This document shows, piece after piece, positions 1-11,220 of a DNA stretch of 60,000 nt (within the stretch, counting starts at the first letter, position 1; each line of letters begins with the position of its first letter). The notes beneath the pieces are model-generated. The model saw only the letters and a list, made by a program, of their open reading frames with translations. It searched no databases and was not told the DNA's origin. The DNA lies in contig JAUCBJ010002942.1 of assembly GCA_032718475.1 (NCBI GenBank), forward strand, positions 1-60,000, given 5' to 3'. The position numbers were made by a program, and so were the translations under genes. Source of the DNA: Nemertoderma westbladi. Lineage: Eukaryota > Xenacoelomorpha > Nemertodermatida > Nemertodermatidae.

Positions 1-67
1 GAAGCAATCGAAACTAAATAAAGAAGTGATCAGTCTTAGGGAAGAAGTTAACTTAAAGGACAATAAG
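1..67 (+). CDS. Possible 3' end of an upstream coiled-coil exon
   Basis: The frame beginning at base 2 is open from the window edge and reads as a short heptad-like, charged stretch (KQSKLNKEVISLREEVN, then LKDNK). It ends at AAG|GTTAGC, a possible 5' splice site in phase 0. The next recognised exon, at 13320, also starts in phase 0 and is coiled coil. This suggests that the edge sequence is the preceding exon of that gene and that the 48-bp array downstream is intronic. The first repeat unit differs from all later ones (an Asp codon where the others have Asn), as expected if it is the original exon end. The alternative is that the open frame continues through the whole array. This is inference; no transcript evidence is available. 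Confidence 0.35.
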
Positions 68-3000
68 GTTAGCAACTCACTTAATAAGGAAGAAGTTAAC
101 TCCAAGAACAATAAGGTTAGCAACTCACTTAATAGGGAAGAAGTTAACTCCAAGAACAATAAGGTTAGCAACTCACTTAATAGGGAAGAAGTTAACTTAA
201 AGAACAATAAGGTTAGCAACTCACTTAATAGGGAAGAAGTTAACTTAAAGAACAATAAGGTTAGCAACTCACTTAACAGGGAAGAAGTTAACTCCAAGAA
301 CAATAAGGTTAGCAACTCACTTAATAGGGAAGAAGTTAACTTAAAGAACAATAAGGTTAGCAACTCACTTAATAGGGAAGAAGTTAACTCCAAGAACAAT
401 AAGGTTAGCAACTCACTTAATAGGGAAGAAGTTAACTTAAAGAACAATAAGGTTAGCAACTCACTTAATAGGGAAGAAGTTAACTTAAAGAACAATAAGG
501 TTAGCAACTCACTTAATAGGGAAGAAGTTAACTTAAAGAACAATAAGGTTAGCAACTCACTTAATAGGGAAGAAGTTAACTTAAAGAACAATAAGGTTAG
601 CAACTCACTTAATAGGGAAGAAGTTAACTTAAAGAACAATAAGGTTAGCAACTCACTTAATAGGGAAGAAGTTAACTCCAAGAACAATAAGGTTAGCAAC
701 TCACTTAATAGGGAAGAAGTTAACTTAAAGAACAATAAGGTTAGCAACTCACTTAATAGGGAAGAAGTTAACTCCAAGAACAATAAGGTTAGCAACTCAC
801 TTAATAGGGAAGAAGTTAACTCCAAGAACAATAAGGTTAGCAACTCACTTAATAGGGAAGAAGTTAACTTAAAGAACAATAAGGTTAGCAACTCACTTAA
901 TAGGGAAGAAGTTAACTCCAAGAACAATAAGGTTAGCAACTCACTTAATAGGGAAGAAGTTAACTTAAAGAACAATAAGGTTAGCAACTCACTTAATAGG
1001 GAAGAAGTTAACTTAAAGAACAATAAGGTTAGCAACTCACTTAATAGGGAAGAAGTTAACTCCAAGAACAATAAGGTTAGCAACTCACTTAATAGGGAAG
1101 AAGTTAACTTAAAGAACAATAAGGTTAGCAACTCACTTAATAGGGAAGAAGTTAACTCCAAGAACAATAAGGTTAGCAACTCACTTAATAGGGAAGAAGT
1201 TAACTTAAAGAACAATAAGGTTAGCAACTCACTTAATAGGGAAGAAGTTAACTTAAAGAACAATAAGGTTAGCAACTCACTTAATAGGGAAGAAGTTAAC
1301 TCCAAGAACAATAAGGTTAGCAACTCACTTAATAGGGAAGAAGTTAACTTAAAGAACAATAAGGTTAGCAACTCACTTAATAGGGAAGAAGTTAACTTCA
1401 AGAACAATAAGGTTAGCAACTCACTTAATAGGGAAGAAGTTAACTTAAAGAACAATAAGGTTAGCAACTCACTTAATAGGGAAGAAGTTAACTTAAAGAA
1501 CAATAAGGTTAGCAACTCACTTAATAGGGAAGAAGTTAACTCCAAGAACAATAAGGTTAGCAACTCACTTAATAGGGAAGAAGTTAACTTAAAGAACAAT
1601 AAGGTTAGCAACTCACTTAATAGGGAAGAAGTTAACTTAAAGAACAATAAGGTTAGCAACTCACTTAATAGGGAAGAAGTTAACTTAAAGAACAATAAGG
1701 TTAGCAACTCACTTAATAGGGAAGAAGTTAACTCCAAGAACAATAAGGTTAGCAACTCACTTAATAGGGAAGAAGTTAACTTAAAGAACAATAAGGTTAG
1801 CAACTCACTTAATAGGGAAGAAGTTAACTTAAAGAACAATAAGGTTAGCAACTCACTTAATAGGGAAGAAGTTAACTTAAAGAACAATAAGGTTAGCAAC
1901 TCACTTAATAGGGAAGAAGTTAACTCCAAGAACAATAAGGTTAGCAACTCACTTAATAGGGAAGAAGTTAACTTAAAGAACAATAAGGTTAGCAACTCAC
2001 TTAATAGGGAAGAAGTTAACTCCAAGAACAATAAGGTTAGCAACTCACTTAATAGGGAAGAAGTTAACTTAAAGAACAATAAGGTTAGCAACTCACTTAA
2101 TAGGGAAGAAGTTAACTCCAAGAACAATAAGGTTAGCAACTCACTTAATAGGGAAGAAGTTAACTTAAAGAACAATAAGGTTAGCAACTCACTTAATAGG
2201 GAAGAAGTTAACTTAAAGAACAATAAGGTTAGCAACTCACTTAATAGGGAAGAAGTTAACTCCAAGAACAATAAGGTTAGCAACTCACTTAATAGGGAAG
2301 AAGTTAACTTAAAGAACAATAAGGTTAGCAACTCACTTAATAGGGAAGAAGTTAACTTAAAGAACAATAAGGTTAGCAACTCACTTAATAGGGAAGAAGT
2401 TAACTCCAAGAACAATAAGGTTAGCAACTCACTTAATAGGGAAGAAGTTAACTTAAAGAACAATAAGGTTAGCAACTCACTTAATAGGGAAGAAGTTAAC
2501 TCCAAGAACAATAAGGTTAGCAACTCACTTAATAGGGAAGAAGTTAACTTAAAGAACAATAAGGTTAGCAACTCACTTAATAGGGAAGAAGTTAACTCCA
2601 AGAACAATAAGGTTAGCAACTCACTTAATAGGGAAGAAGTTAACTTAAAGAACAATAAGGTTAGCAACTCACTTAATAGGGAAGAAGTTAACTTAAAGAA
2701 CAATAAGGTTAGCAACTCACTTAATAGGGAAGAAGTTAACTTAAAGAACAATAAGGTTAGCAACTCACTTAATAGGGAAGAAGTTAACTCCAAGAACAAT
2801 AAGGTTAGCAACTCACTTAATAGGGAAGAAGTTAACTTAAAGAACAATAAGGTTAGCAACTCACTTAATAGGGAAGAAGTTAACTCCAAGAACAATAAGG
2901 TTAGCAACTCACTTAATAGGGAAGAAGTTAACTTAAAGAACAATAAGGTTAGCAACTCACTTAATAGGGAAGAAGTTAACTTAAAGAACAATAAGGTTAG

Positions 3001-3895
3001 CAACTCACTTAATAGGGAAGAAGTTAACTTCAAGAACAATAAGGTTAGCAACTCACTTAATAGGGAAGAAGTTAACTTAAAGAACAATAAGGTTAGCAAC
3101 TCACTTAATAGGGAAGAAGTTAACTCCAAGAACAATAAGGTTAGCAACTCACTTAATAGGGAAGAAGTTAACTTAAAGAACAATAAGGTTAGCAACTCAC
3201 TTAATAGGGAAGAAGTTAACTTAAAGAACAATAAGGTTAGCAACTCACTTAATAGGGAAGAAGTTAACTCCAAGAACAATAAGGTTAGCAACTCACTTAA
3301 TAGGGAAGAAGTTAACTTAAAGAACAATAAGGTTAGCAACTCACTTAATAGGGAAGAAGTTAACTCCAAGAACAATAAGGTTAGCAACTCACTTAATAGG
3401 GAAGAAGTTAACTTAAAGAACAATAAGGTTAGCAACTCACTTAATAGGGAAGAAGTTAACTTAAAGAACAATAAGGTTAGCAACTCACTTAATAGGGAAG
3501 AAGTTAACTCCAAGAACAATAAGGTTAGCAACTCACTTAATAGGGAAGAAGTTAACTCCAAGAACAATAAGGTTAGCAACTCACTTAATAGGGAAGAAGT
3601 TAACTTAAAGAACAATAAGGTTAGCAACTCACTTAATAGGGAAGAAGTTAACTCCAAGAACAATAAGGTTAGCAACTCACTTAATAGGGAAGAAGTTAAC
3701 TCCAAGAACAATAAGGTTAGCAACTCACTTAATAGGGAAGAAGTTAACTTAAAGAACAATAAGGTTAGCAACTCACTTAATAGGGAAGAAGTTAACTCCA
3801 AGAACAATAAGGTTAGCAACTCACTTAATAGGGAAGAAGTTAACTTAAAGAACAATAAGGTTAGCAACTCACTTAATAGGGAAGAATCCTTATAA
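26..3895 (+). repeat. 48-bp minisatellite, 80 units, with an open reading frame throughout
   Basis: There are eighty head-to-tail 48-bp units. Because 48 is a multiple of three, one plus-strand frame stays open from the window edge to a TAA at 3893 and would encode REEVNLKNNKVSNSLN repeated 80 times. No ATG is present; the first start-like codon is a GTG at 26. Units are almost identical. Variation is nearly confined to one codon, which is TTA (Leu, about 48 units), TCC (Ser, about 30) or TTC (Phe, 2). Units 1 and 2 carry extra changes (Asp for Asn, Lys for Arg). Every unit contains AAG|GTTAGC, so a donor-like site recurs at 68, 116 and every 48 bases to 3860. It may be an intronic satellite grown from an exon-intron junction or a coding repeat. 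Homogeneity indicates recent amplification. Confidence 0.95.
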
Positions 3896-4049
3896 TCATG
3901 GAAGAATCATGATACCGGGCCTTTACCTAAATAAAACCTGTTGTTGGTGGACTGGCAGTGTAGCGTAGCAGTCGAATTGACGAAGTAAATGTGTTTTAAT
4001 TGTCAGATTGTGGAATATAAATAATATTATTACACAAGCAGTAAATGTT

Positions 4050-4589
4050 TTATCCATTTTCCTTCCTCTCTCTGTACTCCTTGGCCCATTTCTTTTTGTT
4101 CTCTGCGGACCTTTTCGTTTTCGCGGCCAGTTCCTCCTGTATCGACTCAACGTAGTTCGCCAGGTCCTCCTTTATCTCATCCTTCTTCCTAACAAAGTCG
4201 TCTCGCGAGCAGCTCTCACGATGACTCACTCGACTACGCGGGTTTAATTCGTCCTCAATAATCGGCATGAAGGGGACCAACACGGTCTTATAGATCCAAA
4301 AGGTGACGAGACCTCCCACAACCGCGGTCCACGCCGGTCCGGGGTCTAATCGCAGACGGTAGCCGGAGTAGGAGCGGAGTCGCCAACCATGGGGGCCTAG
4401 GAGCGTAATCGCCCCGTGTCTAAACAGCGCCCAGCACAGTTTCAGCGTCTGTCCCGGTGCCGTTCGCATCACATAGTGAGGAACCCCGTTTATAGTTTTT
4501 GCGACTAGTTGGTGTTCTATGTGCCCGAAGGGTGCCGGGTTCGAGGCCTTACCGAGTTTTTTGTGTAGATCAGTTTGTTTGGTAGGCAT
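4050..4589 (-). CDS. Uncharacterised 179-residue protein with one membrane segment and a coiled-coil tail
   Basis: This is a single uninterrupted frame of 179 codons from ATG (4589) to TAA (4050-4052), noticeably richer in G and C than its surroundings. I do not recognise the family. Residues 1-80 are basic with a hydrophobic patch around 50-64 (LKLCWALFRHGAITLL). Residues about 86-108 form a likely membrane helix (AWTAVVGGLVTFWIYKTVLV). Residues 125-179 are highly charged and probably helical or coiled coil (KKDEIKEDLANYVESIQEEL). A variant polyadenylation signal, ATTAAA on the minus strand, lies about 50 bases past the stop (3995-4000). The layout resembles small single-pass organelle membrane proteins, but this is only an impression. 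The gene would be antisense to, and possibly nested within, the first intron of the coiled-coil gene. A processed retrocopy is the main alternative. Confidence 0.6.
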   Translation of the reverse strand: MPTKQTDLHKKLGKASNPAPFGHIEHQLVAKTINGVPHYVMRTAPGQTLKLCWALFRHGAITLLGPHGWRLRSYSGYRLRLDPGPAWTAVVGGLVTFWIYKTVLVPFMPIIEDELNPRSRVSHRESCSRDDFVRKKDEIKEDLANYVESIQEELAAKTKRSAENKKKWAKEYRERKENG

Positions 4590-5550
4590 ATCGAGATAGG
4601 CTAATCAGCTAATGGTCTGATGGTAGATTGAAAACTCCGCTAGCCCTACTACATACTACAGTACTAACAATCTCTCAAAAATCTCTACAAATCGGTACCT
4701 ACATCTCGGTGTCTACGGCCTCTACATAACGGTACCGGTACCGGAACCGTACTAATAAGTTCAGAAGTTCGATCTTAAGTTAAGTCCAGGGCATGGACTA
4801 CTGAAGCAAGGACTGGTACACGGTAAATCATTTAGCTGTTTAGTTAACAGTTGGTCGCAACGACCTACCGGCCACCTTAATGTGCGGAACATCCTCGGGA
4901 AACTCTCGCCAGTCAGCCAGTGGGTCATACAGAAGACCGCATGGTGTCATTGGCAAGGCAATGCGGCCATCGAGTTACTAATAATCAAATTAATAGTTAC
5001 GGTCTGACGGTTGTGTGGCGAAATAAAATTGTTACAGACTACGTCGTCGGTACGTGCTACGCCGCTTCAGTGGATTACCTGAACTAGGCCTATCAGCCTA
5101 TCTATACCATATACATACAGATATATGCTGATATGGTACCAGTATACAGCTACCGGTACTCTACATTATTAAGAAATATTAAAATATAGAAAACAATACA
5201 TGAAAGCAACTGGTAAACGTGGTTGAAAAACTAATACCAAAAATAGATTCACCAAATTTTTTACCGCACTGCCCCAGGCAGGATGGGTATGTTTATCAGT
5301 TCAACTTCTATCAGCACCCAAAATAATGCAGTCAGAATGTCGTATTCTATTTAACTTGCTGTCGGCAGATCGGTGAGCAATGTACAAAGCATTGGCAACC
5401 CTGGGTTGCTAAAGGTGTCCTAGGTACCAAAAAAGTGACATGCTAGTGGGTTCTTCATCGGACGTATTCACCGTATGTGTCACAGTCAATGATAGACACA
5501 AATACCGTCTAACAATCAATAATAACATCTGATTGCTACAATAATTTCCG
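4590..5550. other. Non-coding stretch, no gene seen
   Basis: No frame of useful length is present. The stretch contains short GGTACCGGTACCGG-type palindromic runs near 4730-4745 and an AT-rich TATAC/ATATG-rich patch near 5095-5160. The promoter of the minus-strand gene at 4050-4589 should lie at the left end, but no convincing TATA box was found. Confidence 0.5.
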
Positions 5551-5679
5551 CCCATGTGAAGTTTCCCAGGATTCCCATTCCCAGCGAAAAAAAAAACACA
5601 TCGAAAAGGAATTTGGTCCATTCACTATCATTAGGCAATTCGACCATCTTCCCAAACAGTCTGGGAAACTTCACATGGG
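5551..5679. repeat. 19-bp inverted repeat pair around about 90 bp
   Basis: CCCATGTGAAGTTTCCCAG at 5551-5569 is the exact reverse complement of CTGGGAAACTTCACATGGG at 5661-5679. A third copy with one mismatch (CTGGGAAAGTTCACATGGG) lies at 13154-13172, at the far side of the satellite block and in the orientation expected of a right terminal repeat. The pair could be a small hairpin element, or one end of a larger unit enclosing the satellites. Confidence 0.7.
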
Positions 5680-5744
5680 GTTTTTTTTGGTATTCACGTG
5701 CTGCGAGTGGGGGATGGTCTGTTGAACAGTCGGTCGGACGTTGA

Positions 5745-6650
5745 GTGAGAAGGTGGGTGGGTGGGAAGGGAAAAGGTGGGTGGGTGGGAAGATGGGAATG
5801 TGGGAAGGTGGATTGGAATGTGGGAATATGGGGTGGTGGATGGGAATGTGGGAAGGTGTGTGGGAATGTGGGAAGATGGGAATGTGGGAAGGCGGGTGGG
5901 AATGTAAGATGATGGGAATGTGGGGAGGCGGATGGGAATGTGGGATGGTGGCTGGGTGGGAAGATGGGAAGGTTCATGGCATTGTAGGAAGGTGGGAAGA
6001 TAGGAAGATGGATGTGAATGTGGGAAGGTGTGTGTGGATGTGGGAAGGTGGGTGGGAATGAGGAATGCGGGAATTTGGGAAGGTGGATGGGAATGTAGGA
6101 AGATGGGAATGTGGGAAGGTGGATGGGAATTTGGGAAGGTGGATGGGAATGTGGGGAGATCAGAATGTGGGAAGGTGGATGGCAATGTAGGAAGATGGGA
6201 AGGTGGATGGGAATGTAGGAAGATGGGAAGGTGGGTGAGAATGTAGGAAGATGGGAATGTGGGAAGATGGGAAAGTGGAAAGGTGGGAGGGAATGAGGAA
6301 GATGGGAATGTGGGAAGTTGGATGGGAATGTGGGAAGATGGGAATGTAGGAAGATGGGAATGTGGGAAGGTGGATGGGAAAATGGGAAGGTAGATGGGAA
6401 TGTGTGAAGGTGGGTGGGAATGTGGGAAGGTGGATGGGATTGTGGGAAGATGGTAAGATGGATGAGAATGTGGGAAGGTGGATGGGAATGTGGGAAGATG
6501 GGAATGTGGGAAGGCGGGTGGGAATGTAAGATGATGGGAATGTGGGGAGGCGGATGGGAATGTGGGATGGTGGCTGGGTGGGAAGATGGGAAGGTTCATG
6601 GGATTGTAGGAAGGTGGGAAGGTTGATGGAAATGTGGGAAGATGTGAATA
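5745..6650 (+). repeat. GGGAATGTGGGAAGRTGG minisatellite, block 1
   Basis: This is a degenerate purine- and G-rich array built from GGGAATGTGGGAAG(A/G)TGG(AT) modules. The basic 17-19 bp unit is variable, with scattered point changes and inserted GGTGGGTGGG runs. It begins next to a GTCGGTCGG stretch that is mirrored by the CCGACCGACC stretch at the right end of the whole block. Long frames on both strands exist only because the unit rarely contains stop codons. Confidence 0.9.
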
Positions 6651-6654
6651 ACAA

Positions 6655-7135
6655 TGTTATTGTTTGGATACACAAGCCCGTTGCTGTAACCTACTCCTTT
6701 CCTTAAATTGGTAGATAACAACACAACAACGTTTATTGTTTCGTTTAGAAAAGCCCGCCTCTGTAACCTGCTTCTCTCTCTCAATTGGTAACAATTTCGT
6801 TTATTGTTTTGGTTAGAAAAGCCCGTCTCTGTAACGTGCTCCATTCCCTCAATTGGTAACAACATCGTTTATTGTTTTGGTTAGAAAGAGCGTCCCTGTA
6901 ACCTGCTCCTTTCCCTCAGTTGGTAACAACATCGTTTATTGTTTTGGTTAGAAAGAGCGTCCCTGTAACCTGCTCCTTTCCCTCAATTGGTAACAACATC
7001 GTTTATTGTTTTGGTTAGAAAGAGCGTCCCTGTAACCTGCTCCTTTCCCTCAATTGGTAACAATATCGTTTATTGTTTTGATTAGAAAAGCCCGCCACTG
7101 TAACCTGCTCTTCTCCCTCAATTGGTGACAATATG
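6655..7135 (+). repeat. 67-bp satellite, block 1 (about 7 units)
   Basis: Tandem units of 67 bp (for example, starts at 6853, 6920, 6987 and 7054) have the core TTGGTAACAA, CGTTTATTGTTTTGGTTAGAA and CTGTAACCTGCTCCTTTCCC. The core is the reverse complement of the interior of the hAT-like MITEs at 38.66 and 52.94 kb (GGGAAAGGAGCAGGTTACAG ... CAAAACAATAAAC), so the satellite and the MITE share an origin. Confidence 0.9.
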
Positions 7136-8115
7136 TGGGAAGGTGGATGGGAATGTAGGAAGATGGGAATGTGGGAAGGTGGATGGGAATGTGGGAAGGT
7201 AGATGGGAATTTGGGAAGGTGGATGGGAATGTGGGGAGATCAGAATGTGGGAAGGTGGATGGCAATGTAGGAAGATGGGAAGGTGGGTGAGAATGTAGGA
7301 AGATGGGAATGTGGGAAGATGGGAAAGTGGAAATGTGGGAGGGAATGAGGAAGATGGGAATGTGGGAAGTTGGATGGGAATGTGGGAAGGTGGATGGGAA
7401 TGTGGGAAGATGGGAATGTAGGAAGATGGGGATGTGGGAAGGTGGATGGGAAAATGGGAAGGTGGATGGGAATGTGGGAAGGTGGGTGGGAATGATGAAG
7501 ATGGGAATGTGGGAAAGTGGATAGGAATGTGGGAAGGTGGATGGGAATGTGGGAAGATGGATGAGAATGTGGGAAGGTGGATGGGAATGTGGGAAGATGG
7601 GAATGTGGGAAGGTGGATGGGAATGTGGGAAGATGGATGAGAATGTGGGAAGGTGGATGGGAATGTGGGAAGATGGGAATGTGGGAAGGTGGATGGGAAT
7701 GTGGGAAGATGGATGAGAATGTGGGAAGGTGGATGGGAATGTGGGAAGATGGGAATGTGGGAAGATGGATGAGAATGTGGGAAGGTGGATGGGAATGTGG
7801 GAAGATGGGAATGTGGGAAGATGGGAATGTGGGAAGGTGGATGGGAATGTGGGAAGATGGATGAGAATGTGGGAAGGTGGATGGGAATGTGGGAAGATGG
7901 GAAGGTGGATGGGAATGTGGGAAGATGGATGAGAATGTGGGAAGGTGGATGGGAATGTGGGAAGATGGGAATGTGGGAAGGTGGGTGGGAATGTAGGATG
8001 ATGGGAATGTGGGGAGGCGGATGGGAATGTGGGATGGTGGCTGGGTGAGAAGATGGGAAGGTTCATGGGTTTCTAGGAAGGTGGGAAGGTTGATGGGAAT
8101 GTGGGAAGATGTGAA
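7136..8115 (+). repeat. GGGAATGTGGGAAGRTGG minisatellite, block 2
   Basis: This is the same module family as block 1. Here a regular 38-bp compound unit is visible, with alternating GGGAAGGTGGATGGGAATGT and GGGAAGATGGATGAGAATGT modules. Its left part closely matches the start of blocks 3 and 4, which shows that a unit of about 1.5 kb (this block plus the next 67-bp block) was duplicated. Confidence 0.9.
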
Positions 8116-8600
8116 TAACAATGTTAATGTTTGGATACACAAGCCCGTTGCTGTAACCTACTCCTTTCCTTAAATTGGTAGATAACAACACAACAACGTT
8201 TATTGTTTCGTTTAGAAAAGCCCGCCTCTGTAACCTGCTTCTCTCTCTCAATTGGTAACAATTTCGTTTATTGTTTTGGTTAGAAAAGCCCGTCTCTGTA
8301 ACGTGCTCCATTCCCTCAATTGGTAACAACATCGTTTATTGTTTTGGTTAGAAAGAGCGTCCCTGTAACCTGCTCCTTTCCCTCAGTTGGTAACAACATC
8401 GTTTATTGTTTTGGTTAGGAAGAGCGTCCCTGTAACCTGCTCCTTTCCCTCAATTGGTAACAACATCGTCTATTGTTTTGGTTAGAAAGAGCGTCCCTGT
8501 AACCTGCTCCTTTCCCTCAATTGGTAACAATATCGTTTATTGTTTTGATTAGAAAAGCCCGCCACTGTAACCTGCTCTTCTCCCTCAATTGGTGACAATA
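8116..8600 (+). repeat. 67-bp satellite, block 2
   Basis: About seven 67-bp units are present. They are nearly base-for-base the same as blocks 1 and 3, including the same order of diverged units (first unit with TTAAATTGGTAGATAACAAC, last with CCGCCACTGTAACC). Confidence 0.9.
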
Positions 8601-9722
8601 TGTGGGAAGGTGGATGGGAATGTAGGAAGATGGGAATGTGGGAAGGTGGATGGGAATGTGGGAAGGTGGATGGGAATTTGGGAAGGTGGATGGGAATGTG
8701 GGGAGATCAGAATGTGGGAAGGTGGATGGCAATGTAGGAAGATGGGAAGGTGGATGGGAATGTAGGAAGATGGGAAGGTGGGTGAGAATGTAGGAAGATG
8801 GGAATGTGGGAAGATGGGAAAGTGGAAATGTGGGAGGGAATGAGGAAGATGGGAATGTGGGAAGTTGGATGGGAATGTGGGAAGGTGGATGGGAATGTGG
8901 GAAGATGGGAATGTAGGAAGATGGGGATGTGGGAAGGTGGATGGGAAAATGGGAAGGTGGATGGGAATGTGGGAAGGTGGGTGGGAATGATGAAGATGGG
9001 AATGTGGGAAAGTGGATAGGAATGTGGGAAGGTGGATGGGAATGTGGGAAGATGGATGAGAATGTGGGAAGGTGGATGGGAATGTGGGAAGATGGGAATG
9101 TGGGAAGGTGGATGGGAATGTGGGAAGATGGATGAGAATGTGGGAAGGTGGATGGGAATGTGGGAAGATGGGAATGTGGGAAGGTGGATGGGAATGTGGA
9201 AAGATGGATGAGAATGTGGGAAGGTGGATGGGAATGTGGGAAGATGGGAATGTGGGAAGGTGGATGGAAATGTGGGAAGATGGATGAGAATGTGGGAAGG
9301 TGGATGGGAATGTGGGAAGATGGGAATGTGGGAAGATGGATGGGAATGTGGGAAGATGGATGAGAATGTGGGAAGGTGGATGGGAATGTGGGAAGATGGG
9401 AATGTGGGAAGGTGGGAATGTGGGAAGATGGGAATGTGGGAAGGTGGATGGGAATGTGGGAAGATGGATGAGAATGTGGGAAGGTGGATGGGAATTAGGG
9501 AAGATGGGAAGGTGGATGGGAATGTGGGAAGATGGATGAGAATGTGGGAAGGTGGATGGGAATGTGGGAAGATGGGAATGTGGGAAGGTGGGTGGGAATG
9601 TAGGATGATGGGAATGTGGGGAGGCGGATGGGAATGTGGGATGGTGGCTGGGTGAGAAGATTGGAAGGTTCATGGGTTTCTAGGAAGGTGGGAAGGTTGA
9701 TGGGAATGTGGGAAGATGTGAA
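8601..9722 (+). repeat. GGGAATGTGGGAAGRTGG minisatellite, block 3
   Basis: This is the longest of the G-rich blocks. It has the same beginning and end as block 2 and a larger number of 38-bp compound units in the middle, as expected from unequal exchange inside a higher-order repeat. Confidence 0.9.
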
Positions 9723-10207
9723 TAACAATGTTAATGTTTGGATACACAAGCCCGTTGCTGTAACCTACTCCTTTCCTTAAATTAGTAGATAACAACACAA
9801 CAACGTTTATTGTTTCGTTTAGAAAAGCCCGCCTCTGTAACCTGCTTCTCTCTCTCAATTGGTAACAATTTCGTTTATTGTTTTGGTTAGAAAAGCCCGT
9901 CTCTGTAACGTGCTCCATTCCCTCAATTGGTAACAACATCGTTTATTGTTTTGGTTAGAAAGAGCGTCCCTGTAACCTGCTCCTTTCCCTCAGTTGGTAA
10001 CAACATCGTTTATTGTTTTGGTTAGAAAGAGCGTCCCTGTAACCTGCTCCTTTCCCTCAATTGGTAACAACATCGTCTATTGTTTTGGTTAGAAAGAGCG
10101 TCCCTGTAACCTGCTCCTTTCCCTCAATTGGTAACAATATCGTTTATTGTTTTGATTAGAAAAGCCCGCCACTGTAACCTGCTCTTCTCCCTCAATTGGT
10201 GACAATA
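9723..10207 (+). repeat. 67-bp satellite, block 3
   Basis: This repeats the unit order of block 2 with very few differences, for example AAATTAGTAG for AAATTGGTAG in the first unit. Confidence 0.9.
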
Positions 10208-11220
10208 TGTGGGAAGGTGGATGGGAATGTAGGAAGATGGGAATGTGGGAAGGTGGATGGGAATGTGGGAAGGTGGATGGGAATTTGGGAAGGTGGATGG
10301 GAATGTGGGGAGATCAGAATGTGGGAAGGTGGATGGCAATGTAGGAAGATGGGAAGGTGGATGGGAATGTAGGAAGATGGGAAGGTGGGTGAGAATGTAG
10401 GAAGATGGGAATGTGGGAAGATGGGAAAGTGGAAATGTGGGAGGGAATGAGGAAGATGGGAATGTGGGAAGTTGGATGGGAATGTGGGAAGGTGGATGGG
10501 AATGTGGGAAGATGGGAATGTAGGAAGATGGGGATGTGGGAAGGTGGATGGGAAAATGGGAAGGTGGATGGGAATGTGGGAAGGTGGGTGGGAATGATGA
10601 AGATGGGAATGTGGGAAAGTGGATAGGAATGTGGGAAGGTGGATGGGAATGTGGGAAGATGGATGAGAATGTGGGAAGGTGGATGGGAATGTGGGAAGAT
10701 GGGAATGTGGGAAGGTGGATGGGAATGTGGGAAGATGGATGAGAATGTGGGAAGGTGGATGGGAATGTGGGAAGATGGGAATGTGGGAAGGTGGATGGGA
10801 ATGTGGGAAGATGGATGAGAATGTGGGAAGGTGGATGGGAATGTGGGAAGATGGGAATGTGGGAAGATGGATGAGAATGTGGGAAGGTGGATGGGAATGT
10901 GGGAAGGTGAATGGGAATGTGGGAAGATGGGAATGTGGGAAGGTGGATGGGAATGTGGGAAGATGGATGAGAATGTGGGAAGGTGGATGGGAATGTGGGA
11001 AGATGGGAAGGTGGATGGGAATGTGGGAAGATGGATGAGAATGTGGGAAGGTGGATGGGAATGTGGGAAGATCGGAATGTGGGAAGGTGGGTGGGAATGT
11101 AGGATGATGGGAATGTGGGGAGGCGGATGGGAATGGGGGATGTGGCTGGGTGAGAAGATGGGAAGGTTCATGGGTTTGTAGGAAGGTGGGAAGGTTGATG
11201 GGAATGTGGGAAGATGTGAA
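10208..11220 (+). repeat. GGGAATGTGGGAAGRTGG minisatellite, block 4
   Basis: This is the fourth G-rich block. Its first 500 bases match blocks 2 and 3 almost exactly, and it diverges toward its end (GGGAATGGGGGATGTGGCTG). Confidence 0.9.
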
